Translations under genes and position numbers: made by a program
Shown here: positions 42,572 to 52,048 of the stretch, one piece after another
How positions within the stretch are numbered: the stretch's first letter is position 1
Layout: the number at the start of each line of letters is the position of its first letter
Notes under the pieces: model-generated
The model's database searches: none
The model's input: the letters and a program-made list of their open reading frames with translations, nothing else
Told to the model about the DNA's origin: nothing
Source: Hyphomicrobiales bacterium
GTDB lineage: Bacteria > Pseudomonadota > Alphaproteobacteria > Rhizobiales > Beijerinckiaceae
Length of the DNA stretch: 64,000 nt
NCBI GenBank assembly: GCA_930633525.1
Contig: CAKNFP010000002.1
Coordinates: forward strand, 620,001 to 684,000
Direction of reading: 5' to 3'

Positions 42572-43837
42572 TCACGACGTTGTGCTGGCTTCAGCGCCGT
42601 CGAGGCGCCGGATCGCCTCGTAGATGACGGCCGCGCCCTTGGCGATTGCCTCGTTTTCGGTCCACTCGTCCGGCGTGTGGCTGCGACCCTCGTGGCAGGG
42701 GATGAAGACCATCGCCGACGGCGCGACACGGGCGATCCAGGCTGCGTCATGTCCGGCCCCGGAGGCCAGCGCTCGCCGTGGCAAGCCGAGTTCGTCGGCG
42801 GCCTGCGCCAGCGTCGCCTGGAGCGCGGGGTCGCAAGCCACTGCCTCGTTGTCGGATATGATCCGTGGCCCGACGATGGTGACACCATGATCAAGCTCCA
42901 AGGCCGGCGTCTCCACCCCGAGTTGCGCGATGAAAGCCTCCATGGTGGCGCGACATTCAGCGCGGGCATCGATCAGGAGTTCCACCTTGGACGGCACGAC
43001 GTTGGCGGCATTCGGGAAAACCCGGAATTCGCCCACGGTCGCGGTGAAGTGCCCCTCGCCTTGCGCGTGCTCCATGGCGAGAGCCCGGATGGCGCGCACA
43101 AGATCCGCTGCCGCCACCAGCGCATCGCGGCGCGCATTCATGGGCGTGGTGCCCGCGTGATCCGCCCGCCCGTCGACGACGAACTCGATCCGCGTGATCC
43201 CCACGATGGCGGAGACTACACCGATATCATCGACATTATCCTCAAGAACAGGCCCTTGCTCGATGTGGAGCTCGATGAAACCCGTTATGTCGCGGCGCGC
43301 GGCGTCGGCGAGACGCTCAGGGTCCCCGCCCACTTGCCGGATGCCTTCAGCCAGCGTGAGATCCCCGCTCACACGTGCGAGCCAGGCCGGATCGAGTCGA
43401 CCGGCCATCGCCCGGCTGCCGACACAGGACACGCCGAAAATGCTGACCTCCTCGGCGAGAAAATCGACCACCTCAAGGTCATGATCGAGCTCGATCCCCG
43501 CCTCGGCCAGCGACCGGGCCACTTCGAGCGCCGTGACCACGCCTGCCACACCGTCGAAGCGGCCGCCGTCCGGCACGGTGTCGGAATGCGAGCCGATGAT
43601 GAGGGTGCCGAGCCCGGGCTTCAACCCGGCGCGGCGGCCGATGAGGTTGCCGGCGGCATCGATCCGCGTCTCGAGACCGGCGGCGCGCATCCGCGCTTCG
43701 ATATAGGCCCGTCCCTCGAGGAAACGCGGCGTAAACGCGCGCCGCGTCCAAGGCTTGTCAGGATCGGTGATCCGCGCCAGCGCCTCGATATCCTCAGCGA
43801 TCCGGTCCGCCTTGACCGGCCAGTTGCCCCCGGTCAT
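42572..43837 (-). CDS. Zn-dependent N-carbamoyl-L-amino-acid hydrolase / allantoate amidohydrolase family
   Basis: M20-family amidohydrolase of 421 residues that removes a carbamoyl group, or a similar amide, from an amino acid. Metal and catalytic motifs are GSHSDTVPDGGRFDGVAG (H84, D95), FLAEEVSIFG (E129/E130), FIELHIEQGPVL, ADHAGTTPMNARRDA and ASGAGHDAAW, in the usual order. The start overlaps the stop of the hydantoinase-like gene (ATGA), so the two should act in sequence: ring opening, then decarbamoylation. Substrate side chain unknown. Confidence 0.92.
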   Translation of the reverse strand: MTGGNWPVKADRIAEDIEALARITDPDKPWTRRAFTPRFLEGRAYIEARMRAAGLETRIDAAGNLIGRRAGLKPGLGTLIIGSHSDTVPDGGRFDGVAGVVTALEVARSLAEAGIELDHDLEVVDFLAEEVSIFGVSCVGSRAMAGRLDPAWLARVSGDLTLAEGIRQVGGDPERLADAARRDITGFIELHIEQGPVLEDNVDDIGVVSAIVGITRIEFVVDGRADHAGTTPMNARRDALVAAADLVRAIRALAMEHAQGEGHFTATVGEFRVFPNAANVVPSKVELLIDARAECRATMEAFIAQLGVETPALELDHGVTIVGPRIISDNEAVACDPALQATLAQAADELGLPRRALASGAGHDAAWIARVAPSAMVFIPCHEGRSHTPDEWTENEAIAKGAAVIYEAIRRLDGAEASTTS

Positions 43838-45213
43838 ACCCCACTCGCGATCGCGCGGCTCAAGGGCGGGCGCACGAACTCACCCGTGCCGGGCTCGGCG
43901 AGAACGGCGCGCCCGTCGAACGCCTGGCGACCGCGCAGATAGGTCGCCGCCACCCGATAGGGCATCGTCATGCCGTCATAGGGGCTCCAGTCCACCACAT
44001 TATGGCCGCTGGCGGCCGCCTCGTAGACGTAGGGCTCCGGCGTCATGACGATGATGTCAGCGTCGAGCCCGACGGCAAGACTGCCCTTGCGATCGTCGAT
44101 GCGGAAATGCCGAGCCGGATTGTTACTCATCAGTCGCGCCGCCCATGTCAGCGGGACGCCGCGTTCAAGCGCGCCCTTGACGAACAGCGGCACCATGGCT
44201 TCGAGCCCCGGCACGCCGGATGCATTCGCGAGCATGTTGGGATCGGTCTTACGATCCGCCGTCCACGACACGTGATCGGTTGAGACAAGCCAGACATTGC
44301 CCGCCGCGACCTGCCGCCAAAGCCCCTCGACCTCGGCGCGTGGACGCACCGGCGGATTGATCTTGGCCTTGCCGCCAAGGCGCCGCACGTCGTTCTCTTC
44401 GTCGAGCACGAGGTAGTGGATGCAGCATTCGACCGTGGCGGTGAAACCCTGCGCGCGGTAGGCGGCGGCGATGTCGTAGCCGCGCGACAGCGAGCAGTGG
44501 ACGACATGGGCGTCGCAGCCGGCCATCGCACCGATCTCATAGATCTCGTGCATGGCGAGCAGCTCGGTGATCGGCGGTCGGGAAAGGCCATGGGCGCGCC
44601 AATCGGTGATGCCCGAGGCCTTGACCTTGGCCATATAGGTTTCGACGGCCTCGTGATTTTCGTTGTGGACGCCGGCCGCCAGCCCCTCGTGGGCGATCGC
44701 CGTGAAGCAATCCAGCAGAAGCTGGGGCGGAATGCGCGGAAAGCGCACCGGGTGAGTGCCGAAGGTGGAGAACTTGAAGGCAGAGGCGCCGGCCGCCACC
44801 ATCTCAGGAATGCGCGCCGCGCCTTCCTCGGGATTGACGGTGCCATGCAGCGCGAAGTCCACCCGCGCCTGGGTGCTGGCGTGGGCAACCTTGCCCTTCA
44901 GCGCTTCCGCCGAACAAACGAGATTGCCCTCGTCATAGGGCATGTCCACGATGGTGGTGACACCGCCGGCCGCCGCTGAGCGCGTCGACCAGATGAAGTC
45001 TTCGGCGCCCATCTGAGAGAGGGAATGCACCTGCGCGTCGATGGCGCCCGGTAAGATCAGCGCCTCTCCGAGATCATGCCGCTCCCGCGCTGCCGGTGGT
45101 ACGCCCTGCCCCACCATGGCGATGCGGCCGTCACGCACGGCGACGAAGCCACCCGGAACCAGACGATCCGGCAGGACAAGCGTTCCAGCCAACACGAGAT
45201 CGAAATCGGACAT
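43834..45213 (-). CDS. Hydantoinase/dihydropyrimidinase/allantoinase-like amidohydrolase
   Basis: Cyclic-amide hydrolase of 459 residues, metal-dependent (beta/alpha)8 barrel. PGAIDAQVHS (57-64) carries the metal motif in a Q-x-H form, where most relatives have H-x-H; some dihydroorotase-like members also have Gln. The probable carbamylated Lys147 is in ASAFKFSTF, later His ligands are in VHNENHE and HVVHCSLSRG, and the Asp is in VSTDHVSWT. AAGGA precedes ATG 45213. Coupled to the carbamoylase downstream, it probably opens a hydantoin- or ureide-type ring. Confidence 0.87.
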   Translation of the reverse strand: MSDFDLVLAGTLVLPDRLVPGGFVAVRDGRIAMVGQGVPPAARERHDLGEALILPGAIDAQVHSLSQMGAEDFIWSTRSAAAGGVTTIVDMPYDEGNLVCSAEALKGKVAHASTQARVDFALHGTVNPEEGAARIPEMVAAGASAFKFSTFGTHPVRFPRIPPQLLLDCFTAIAHEGLAAGVHNENHEAVETYMAKVKASGITDWRAHGLSRPPITELLAMHEIYEIGAMAGCDAHVVHCSLSRGYDIAAAYRAQGFTATVECCIHYLVLDEENDVRRLGGKAKINPPVRPRAEVEGLWRQVAAGNVWLVSTDHVSWTADRKTDPNMLANASGVPGLEAMVPLFVKGALERGVPLTWAARLMSNNPARHFRIDDRKGSLAVGLDADIIVMTPEPYVYEAAASGHNVVDWSPYDGMTMPYRVAATYLRGRQAFDGRAVLAEPGTGEFVRPPLSRAIASGV

Positions 45214-45343
45214 CGTGATTTCCTTGAAGAGCGTTGTCGGTAGACGGGACGGGCGCCAAGCGCCCGCCCTCGCCGGTCGCGTAACCGTCTGGCCGGTGAG
45301 CGGGCCGCCCCGGAAGGTCGCCGCCCATCGACGCGGCAAGCGC

Positions 45344-46957
45344 CTAGTTCAGCGCGCCGACCTTGGCCTCGACAACGTCGAGCAACTCGCCCGAGCGCGC
45401 CATCTGGATCGCCGGCACGGATTGGCGCTGCATGTAGGCGTCCTCCTGCTGGAGTGGCAGGCGGCTCCTGATAAGATCATAGAGCGCCTGGCTGCCCGCG
45501 CCGAGCTGGAAGCTGCCAAGGGCTTCCTCCGTGAGGAAGATCGCTTTGGCCGCGAGCATGGACTCGATGCCGAGGATCTTCGGCACGTTGTCGAGCACAA
45601 GGCGCGCCTTGCGGCAGGCCCACGTGGCCATGGACACGTGGTCTTCCTGGCTGCTCTTGGTCGGGATGGTATCAGCCGTCGATGGAAAGGCGAGCGTCTT
45701 GTTCTCCGAGGCAACGGCCGCCGCCGCCGTGGAGATGATACCGTAGCCGTAGTTGAGGCCGATCGGCTTACCGGCGAGGTTCGGCGGCAATCCATAGTTC
45801 AGCGTAGTGTCGCACAGGGCGAACAGCCGGCGCTCCGAGATGTTGCCGATCTCGATGAGGGCGATTGTCAGGATGTCCATGGCGAAACCCAGCGGCTCGC
45901 AATGAAAATTGCCGCCCGAGAGGAATTCGAGCGCGCCGCGGTCGTTCCAGAACACCAGCGGATTGTCGGTGGCGGCGTTCAATTCCCGCGTCACGATGGT
46001 CTTGCAGTGTTCGAGCTGGTCACGGCAGCTGCCGTGGACTTGCGGCAGACAACGGAAGGAATACTGATCCTGCACGCGGGCGGAGTGCTTCGGGTGGAGG
46101 ATGTCGTCGTCCAGATGCACCGCGCGGCAGGCTTCCGTGGTGCGGCGGCTGCCAGCGATGACGCGGCGGATATTTTCGGCCGTGGCGATCTGGCCTGGCT
46201 GCTTGCGCACGGCATGAATGCGCGGATCGAAGGCCGCCTGCTCGCCGCGGATGGCTTCGAGGCTGAGCGCGCCGGCGGCATCCGCCAGCTTCATGAGGCG
46301 CTCGGCGTCCCAGAGGTTGAGGGAAGCCATGCCAGCGCACAGGCTGTTGCCGTTGATCAGCGCCAGACAGTCCTTGGCGCGCAGATCGAAGGTCACGGGC
46401 GTGATGCCCGCCTTCTCCAGCGCCTCGGGCGCTGACATGCGCGCGCCTTCGAAGATCGCCTCGGCCTCTTCATAGCCAATGAGCACGGACACCATATGCG
46501 CCAGCGGCGCGAGGTCGCCAGAGGCACCGACTGAGCCCTGGATCGGCACGACCGGATGCACGCCCCGATTGAGCATCTCGACCAGTCGGTCGACGACCTC
46601 GATCCTCAGGCCCGAGGCACCGAGGCAGAACGCATTGATGCGCACCGCCATCATGGCGCGAACGATCTCCTCGGAGGCAGGCTCGCCGATGCCGGAGCAG
46701 TGGGAGAGAACGATATTGCGCTGGAACTTGTCGTTATCAGCCTGGCTGATGGCATAGTCCTTCAGCTTACCGACGCCCGTATTGAAACCATAGGTTGGCG
46801 GCGCGTTCTCGGTCAGCCAGTTTTCTTCGATATAGGCACGCACGCGCACGATCTCGGTCCGCGCGGCATCCGCAATCGCAACTTTGGCCCCTTGGCGGGC
46901 GATACGGACGACGTCTTCGATTGTGAGGCTGTTACCGTCTAGAATGATAGTGCTCAA
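45344..46957 (-). CDS. Aromatic amino acid / histidine ammonia-lyase
   Basis: Non-oxidative deaminase of 537 residues producing an unsaturated acid. The Ala145-Ser146-Gly147 triad in GSVGASGDLAPLAHM forms the MIO electrophile. Tyr56 in TYGFNTGVG, LSHCSGIGEP (H86), QDQYSFRC and SSQEDHVSM agree more with histidine ammonia-lyase than with plant-type PAL. TTG 46957 is the likely start, with AAGGA eight bases upstream; no good ATG is present. It heads the nine-gene minus operon. Other hut genes (urocanase, imidazolonepropionase) are absent, so the substrate may be an amino acid other than histidine. Confidence 0.88.
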   Translation of the reverse strand: MSTIILDGNSLTIEDVVRIARQGAKVAIADAARTEIVRVRAYIEENWLTENAPPTYGFNTGVGKLKDYAISQADNDKFQRNIVLSHCSGIGEPASEEIVRAMMAVRINAFCLGASGLRIEVVDRLVEMLNRGVHPVVPIQGSVGASGDLAPLAHMVSVLIGYEEAEAIFEGARMSAPEALEKAGITPVTFDLRAKDCLALINGNSLCAGMASLNLWDAERLMKLADAAGALSLEAIRGEQAAFDPRIHAVRKQPGQIATAENIRRVIAGSRRTTEACRAVHLDDDILHPKHSARVQDQYSFRCLPQVHGSCRDQLEHCKTIVTRELNAATDNPLVFWNDRGALEFLSGGNFHCEPLGFAMDILTIALIEIGNISERRLFALCDTTLNYGLPPNLAGKPIGLNYGYGIISTAAAAVASENKTLAFPSTADTIPTKSSQEDHVSMATWACRKARLVLDNVPKILGIESMLAAKAIFLTEEALGSFQLGAGSQALYDLIRSRLPLQQEDAYMQRQSVPAIQMARSGELLDVVEAKVGALN

Positions 46958-47667
46958 TGGACCGATCCTTGCCACTCTTCTCCGCCGCCAAGCGATATCC
47001 AGGTTACGCGATATCCGGGCCAAGGCCGACGAGTTCGCCGTGACATCTTCACTCCGGGCTGATCGCCGGGCCACCCACGACATCCGTATCTGACCTGCGG
47101 CCGGGCGAGTACATCGGAAATCCGAAAGCGGCCAATAGGAATTTTCGATTGTTCGCCGTGCCCGCCCGGTCAGTGCGTGCCGATCCTGAAAGCAGCCCCG
47201 CAGCTCGCCTGATGGCCCGCTCTCGACATACCGGCGCCCGCTCAGGCAGGGATTTTGGGAGAAACAGCGAAGCGGCCATCATACGCAACACACCACCTCT
47301 ACCGAAGGCATGTGGTCCAGATTTGAATTAAAATAATATAGTATTTAATGAATACATCGATTTTCGAAACAGCATATTTATCTTTTTCGCGGCGAAGAAA
47401 ATCATGATATCCATGGCGTCAAATATGCGCTGATGCTCAATTCTATCCTGATATCTGCGATTCCCTCGAGATAGGAGAAAATATGATGTGAACATATGAA
47501 TTTGTGTGATCGTCTGGGCAATGGATACCGGATCGATGTGGACGAGACGGGAGCGGCGCCATCCGTCAGAAGGGCATCGCAAGCCCCCCCGAACCTATGC
47601 GCGGAACTCCCGTAAGCATGGGCCGCGGAAATGATGGTGCTGACACCCTGCGCAGCGGGATAATTTG
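46958..47667. promoter_or_regulatory. 710-base divergent region with GATATC-type repeats
   Basis: This separates the ammonia-lyase operon (minus) and the AraC gene (plus). GCGATATCC occurs twice as a direct repeat 16 bp apart (46992-47000 and 47008-47016), 35-60 bases upstream of the lyase start. GATATC also occurs at 47406-47411 and 47450-47455. The stretch 47325-47480 is AT-rich, with GTATT-taatg-AATAC at 47341-47355. No coding frame is supported. Confidence 0.4.
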
Positions 47668-48573
47668 ATGCCTGAACTCAACATCGTGAAGTTATCCGAC
47701 ATCGCGCAGGGGGCGATGTCGGCGACGCTCAGCGCAACTGGCAACAATCTCGTCGAGATTGAGCCGGGCCTCTTTCTTGGGCGCACCGATTTTCCGCTGG
47801 AGGCCGGCGTTACCTATCAAGCCGAGACGATGCCCTTTGCAGCCTTGAGCATTCTGCTCGAGGGCACCATCAGCACGGCTGCCCCGGGCATGGAGCAGCT
47901 TCAGGCGGATGCGATGCTGACGGTCGCAAACAACGAACGCCGCATGCTTGTCTCAACCTTCACCGGCGCCAGACGTCTGCGCAATGTAGAGGTCTTCGTC
48001 ATACCGGATTGGTTCGAGCAGAGAAGCAAGCCCGTGCAGGCGGAAGACGACTTCGCGCCCCTGCACGATGCAATGCGCAAGCCGCTCCAGAGCCGGCGCG
48101 CGCCTCTCCCTCCTCGTCTGCGTATGCTTGCGCATACAGCCCTCGATCTTGGCGGGACCGGGGCCATCGCCGCCCTGAAGCTCGAGGCCTGGACGCTCGA
48201 CCTCCTTGCCGAACTCGTCACCTCTTTTCACCAAAGCGCGGATCGGATCGCCTTGCCGCGGATCGACTACGATCGTGTCCGGGCAATTCGCGAACTGATC
48301 GAGTCGGATCCGGGAAGCGCGGGGGGCATCGGCGTGCTCGCCCAGCGTTACGGGGTCAGCGCCAGCAAGCTGAAACGCGATTTCTTCCTGGCTTTCGGTT
48401 CCTGTATCGGCGGCTTCATCAGCGAGCAGCGGCTCGTGCATGCCCGATATCTCCTGGAACAGGGTATGGCGGTTTCACAGGCCGCATACAATGTGGGCTA
48501 TACGCATCCGGCAAATTTCTCCGCGGCCTTCAAGAAGCGCTATGGCGTGCCGCCTCGCTCAATCACAAGCTGA
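47668..48573 (+). CDS. AraC-family regulator, PchR-like
   Basis: Transcriptional regulator of 301 residues. The N-terminal 190 residues are a variable sensing domain, and two helix-turn-helix units occupy the last 100: IGVLAQRYGVSASKLKRDF, then AVSQAAYNVGYTHPANFSAAFKKRYGVPPRS, the AraC signature. PchR-type regulators sense a siderophore together with Fur and activate receptor genes. The ATG at 47668 is one codon after an alternative TTG. It lies 120 bases upstream of the TonB-dependent receptor in the same direction. Confidence 0.9.
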   Translation: MPELNIVKLSDIAQGAMSATLSATGNNLVEIEPGLFLGRTDFPLEAGVTYQAETMPFAALSILLEGTISTAAPGMEQLQADAMLTVANNERRMLVSTFTGARRLRNVEVFVIPDWFEQRSKPVQAEDDFAPLHDAMRKPLQSRRAPLPPRLRMLAHTALDLGGTGAIAALKLEAWTLDLLAELVTSFHQSADRIALPRIDYDRVRAIRELIESDPGSAGGIGVLAQRYGVSASKLKRDFFLAFGSCIGGFISEQRLVHARYLLEQGMAVSQAAYNVGYTHPANFSAAFKKRYGVPPRSITS

Positions 48574-48693
48574 GCTCCGGCATACGTATTTGAGCTGAAA
48601 TCATAAGTAACCCTGGATGCAATCGCTCCAGCCCTTTGCAACAAGTCGGTCATTGCCATGGTTCGCCAGCACGGCGCCGACTTGGATGCAAAG

Positions 48694-50805
48694 ATGAAAA
48701 GACGTTGGAAAACGGCCGTCGCCCTCACCTCCGTGGCATTGACCGTGCCGGCCGTTGCTCAGGAAGCGAGCCCTGAGCAGCCGATCCAGCTGGAAGCCAT
48801 CGTCGTGAACGCGCAGCGGCGCGAACAACTGGCCAAGGATGTGCCTGTCAGCCTGCGTGTGTTCTCCCGGAAAGAACTCGAGGAGCGGATCGTCAAACGG
48901 CTGGATGACGCCTTTGCGGCAACCCCCAATGCCAGCATGACAAGCCAGCGTGGTGGCAACGACGCCTCAACGCTCTCCATCCGTGGTGTCACGACGACGG
49001 CCTTCGGAGCCGACCCGAGCGTGGGTGTCTATGTCGATGACGTCTACGTCGGCAATGACAATGGCTTCAATACGCGCATGAGCGATTTCGAGCAGATCGA
49101 AATCCTCCGTGGCCCGCAGGGTACTCTCTATGGCCGCAACGCGATCGGCGGCGCGGTCAACATCCGCACCGAGAATCCGGAACTCGGCGTCAACAAGACG
49201 CGGCTGCAGGCCGGCGCTGGCAGCGACGGACTGCTCTTCGGCACCGCGACCACAAACCTCGCCATCGGGGAGAATGCAGCCGCGCGGATCGCCATATTCG
49301 GAGATCGTAGCGACGGTTGGCTGCGAAATGCCCAGGGCGGCCCGGATCTGATGAACCTGAACGATTTCGGTGGAAGGGCCAAGCTGCTCGCGCGTCCGAC
49401 CGACAACTGGCAGCTCGAATTGAGTGTCGATTACGCCAAGGACCAGGGGCGCCGGAATGGCTATGGCCCCTTCGCCACGGTGTGGAAGTTCGGGGTCGAC
49501 CAGGCTGTACCGAACCTCGACCATACCGAGAACTACGGCAGCTCGCTCAAATCCACATGGACACTTGATTTCGGGCAGGTGACGAGCGTCACAGCCTGGC
49601 GTGGGGCGCGGGCGGAGGGTGGCGGCGGCAATTTCACGCCCTTGCCGTTGCAGAACGGCGGCTATGAGCGTGACTACAATCAGTTCACGCAGGAGCTGCG
49701 CGCCAATGGCGAGACAGCGCTTGTAAACTGGACAGTGGGCGCCTTCTTCCTGTCGTCGTCCGAAAAGCGCTATGAATACGCTGGCTTCTATCCCGCGCTC
49801 CCGGCCAACATGCTTTTCCCAGGGCAGCCCAGCCTGCCGGCGAGCTACCAGGAAGGGACGCATTCCGATGTCGACTCGCTGACTGCGGCTTTGTTCGCCG
49901 ATACGACATGGCATTTGACGAATAGGCTCGATCTCATCGCCGGCGCTCGCGTCAGCTACGACCGCAAGTCGATCGACTACAGGCATGGATCAAGCCTCGG
50001 CGCCATGGCCCTGTTCGCACCCGCCCTGCAGACGAGCCAGACGGCCGACGGCATCGACGTGTCGCCGCGCGCCGGGCTTTCCTTCGCCGTCAATGATGAC
50101 ATCAGGATCTACGGTACGGTATCGCGTGGATACAAGCCGAAAGGCTTCAACATCTCCTTCGCGCCGGATGCCGACATCGGCTACAAGGCGGAAAGCGCGA
50201 TCAACTACGAAGTCGGCCTGAAGGGAACGGCAGCTGGCGGACGTGTCGGCTACGCCCTGTCAGCCTTCTACTTCGACTGGCATAACCAGCAGGTCTATAG
50301 CTTCAACGACAACCGCCTCACCATCGCCAATGCGCCGAAATCACGCAGCTACGGCGCCGAAGCGGAGGTCAGCGCCGAGGTGCTGGAGGGCCTGCGGCTG
50401 TACGCCGGTGCCGGCTACCTGAATGCCAAGTTCACCGACTATCCCAATGCCATGTCCGGGCAGGACGAGAGCGGCAACCAGCAGCCCTTCGCGTCCCGCT
50501 ACTCGCTCAACCTCAGCGCCCAATACACCAAGCCCTTGCAGGACGGGATCAACTTCGTCGCGCGGGCCGACTACAACTGGAAGTCCGCGTTCTTCTGGGA
50601 CACGGCGAATACCATCCGTGAACCCGCCTATGGCGTCGTCAATGCGCGGGTCGGCTTCGAGACGGATGACTGGGGCGTCAGCCTCTACGCTCAAAATATC
50701 CTGGACCAGGAATATCGCGTGAGAGCCGCAACCTATTCGGGACAGGCCATGGCTATTCCAGGCACGCCGCAGACCTTTGGCGTTCTGGCACGGGCCACGT
50801 TCTAA
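48694..50805 (+). CDS. TonB-dependent outer-membrane receptor (siderophore type)
   Basis: Outer-membrane beta-barrel receptor of 703 residues. A signal peptide (KTAVALTSVALTVPAVAQ) is followed by a TonB-box-like segment (EAIVVNAQRREQLAKDVPVS). The plug domain contains GGNDASTLSIRGVTTTAFG and FEQIEILRGPQGTLYGRNAI, and the barrel ends in the Phe-terminated FGVLARATF. I chose ATG 48694 because the signal peptide follows directly; ATG 48658 in frame is possible. Between PchR-like AraC and an FptX-like MFS, it most likely takes up a ferric siderophore. Confidence 0.92.
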   Translation: MKRRWKTAVALTSVALTVPAVAQEASPEQPIQLEAIVVNAQRREQLAKDVPVSLRVFSRKELEERIVKRLDDAFAATPNASMTSQRGGNDASTLSIRGVTTTAFGADPSVGVYVDDVYVGNDNGFNTRMSDFEQIEILRGPQGTLYGRNAIGGAVNIRTENPELGVNKTRLQAGAGSDGLLFGTATTNLAIGENAAARIAIFGDRSDGWLRNAQGGPDLMNLNDFGGRAKLLARPTDNWQLELSVDYAKDQGRRNGYGPFATVWKFGVDQAVPNLDHTENYGSSLKSTWTLDFGQVTSVTAWRGARAEGGGGNFTPLPLQNGGYERDYNQFTQELRANGETALVNWTVGAFFLSSSEKRYEYAGFYPALPANMLFPGQPSLPASYQEGTHSDVDSLTAALFADTTWHLTNRLDLIAGARVSYDRKSIDYRHGSSLGAMALFAPALQTSQTADGIDVSPRAGLSFAVNDDIRIYGTVSRGYKPKGFNISFAPDADIGYKAESAINYEVGLKGTAAGGRVGYALSAFYFDWHNQQVYSFNDNRLTIANAPKSRSYGAEAEVSAEVLEGLRLYAGAGYLNAKFTDYPNAMSGQDESGNQQPFASRYSLNLSAQYTKPLQDGINFVARADYNWKSAFFWDTANTIREPAYGVVNARVGFETDDWGVSLYAQNILDQEYRVRAATYSGQAMAIPGTPQTFGVLARATF

Positions 50806-50806
50806 G

Positions 50807-52048
50807 ATGGAAGCGACAGCCCGGCAGACAAAAGCGCGACGCCTCGATTCCATGACCCTGGCAGTATGCCCGCTCTATGTGGCCTTCGGCTTTGCCATCG
50901 GGCTCATTCAGATTGCATTACCGACGGTGCTGCAGCGCGAGGGGCTCGGCATGGAGCGGACAGCCCTGCTTGCGCTGCTTTTCCTGCCCTTCGCACTGAC
51001 CGTGTCCTGGGCTCCGCTTATCGATCGCTACCGGCCCCTGGGTCCGGAGAAGCGTGTCGGCTGGGTGATCCTGTGCCAAGCCTTGGTTGTTGCATGCCTC
51101 CTCGTGGCAGGCTTCGCGGGCGCCCGGAATCTCACCATTCTTATTGTGGCGATGGCGGTGCTGGCCTTCGCCGCCGCGACCATGGATTCCGCGCTCGATG
51201 GTTATCTCGCGCTGTCGTCGGCCAGCAAACATTTGGCGCGACGCGGCGGAGCCAAGATCGGTTCCATGTATGCGGGTACGATCCTCGGTTCCACCTTTAC
51301 GCTGATCGGAATGGAGAACCTCGGTTGGCTGGCTGTACTCTCTGGCGCAGCTTCTTTCAGCCTGGCTGCACTCGTCATTTTCATTCGTCTTCACCCGCCT
51401 GAGCTACACTCGGACCGCATCCAGGATGCCGGTAAAGTGGTGCGGTTTCGTCTCGGGTTGGGCGTCCGCCGCAAGGTGCCCGCTCTTCTGCTGGTAGGAA
51501 GCGCGCTCGGGATCGGCCTGGCCGTGCCCCGGCTTTTGCTCGTCGACCGTCATATGGATCTTGCGGCAGTCGGGACCATTTTCGGACCGGTGAGCATGGC
51601 GGCTGGACTGTTGGGCGCCATCGCCGGCGGCGAACTCGGCAAAGCCAGAGGCCTTGCGGTCGCTCTTCGCGCGGCTGCCGTACTATTTGTCATCGCCATG
51701 ATGGTGTTCGGTGTCAGCGCACAGCTGTCCGTAATCTCCCCGCTGCGGGCTGCCGTCATCGTCGCTTGTGCGACGCTCGCCTATGGTGCGACCTTTGCCG
51801 GCATCAGCGCCCTGGCTCTGGACTGGGCGCATTCCGAGCAGGCCGCGACGGACTACGCGTTGGTTCAGAGCCTCTGGTACAGCAGCATCATCGGTGGCGG
51901 AGCGATCGCCGGCATCCTCCTGGCCGCCCTCGGCACGCTGGCCTTGCCGATCGCGGCTCTCGGTGTCGGCCTGGGCCTCGCGGTCTTGACCCGAGAACGC
52001 GCGCAGCTGTCGGCGGCAGACGGCAACCGGGCAATCGCGGGGTCATGA
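50807..52048 (+). CDS. MFS transporter, RhtX/FptX siderophore-like
   Basis: Inner-membrane major-facilitator protein of 413 residues with about 12 predicted helices. Helix 1 begins at MTLAVCPLYVAFGFAIGLIQ, and AATMDSALDGYLAL is a conserved Asp-rich loop of the RhtX/FptX/AmpG-like branch. It starts one base after the receptor stop, and its own stop overlaps the following ABC gene ATG. This receptor-MFS-ABC-ABC order recalls the pyochelin system (FptA, FptX, PchH, PchI). Direction of transport is inferred as uptake. Confidence 0.85.
   Translation: MEATARQTKARRLDSMTLAVCPLYVAFGFAIGLIQIALPTVLQREGLGMERTALLALLFLPFALTVSWAPLIDRYRPLGPEKRVGWVILCQALVVACLLVAGFAGARNLTILIVAMAVLAFAAATMDSALDGYLALSSASKHLARRGGAKIGSMYAGTILGSTFTLIGMENLGWLAVLSGAASFSLAALVIFIRLHPPELHSDRIQDAGKVVRFRLGLGVRRKVPALLLVGSALGIGLAVPRLLLVDRHMDLAAVGTIFGPVSMAAGLLGAIAGGELGKARGLAVALRAAAVLFVIAMMVFGVSAQLSVISPLRAAVIVACATLAYGATFAGISALALDWAHSEQAATDYALVQSLWYSSIIGGGAIAGILLAALGTLALPIAALGVGLGLAVLTRERAQLSAADGNRAIAGS

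Noticed and set aside
42677..43942. Plus-strand open frame of 421 codons
   Set aside because: It is the complement of the N-carbamoyl-amino-acid hydrolase gene, which has all metal motifs. The antisense translation has no family resemblance.
45041..46435. Plus-strand open frame of 464 codons
   Set aside because: Antisense to the ammonia-lyase and hydantoinase genes, both with strong active-site motifs.
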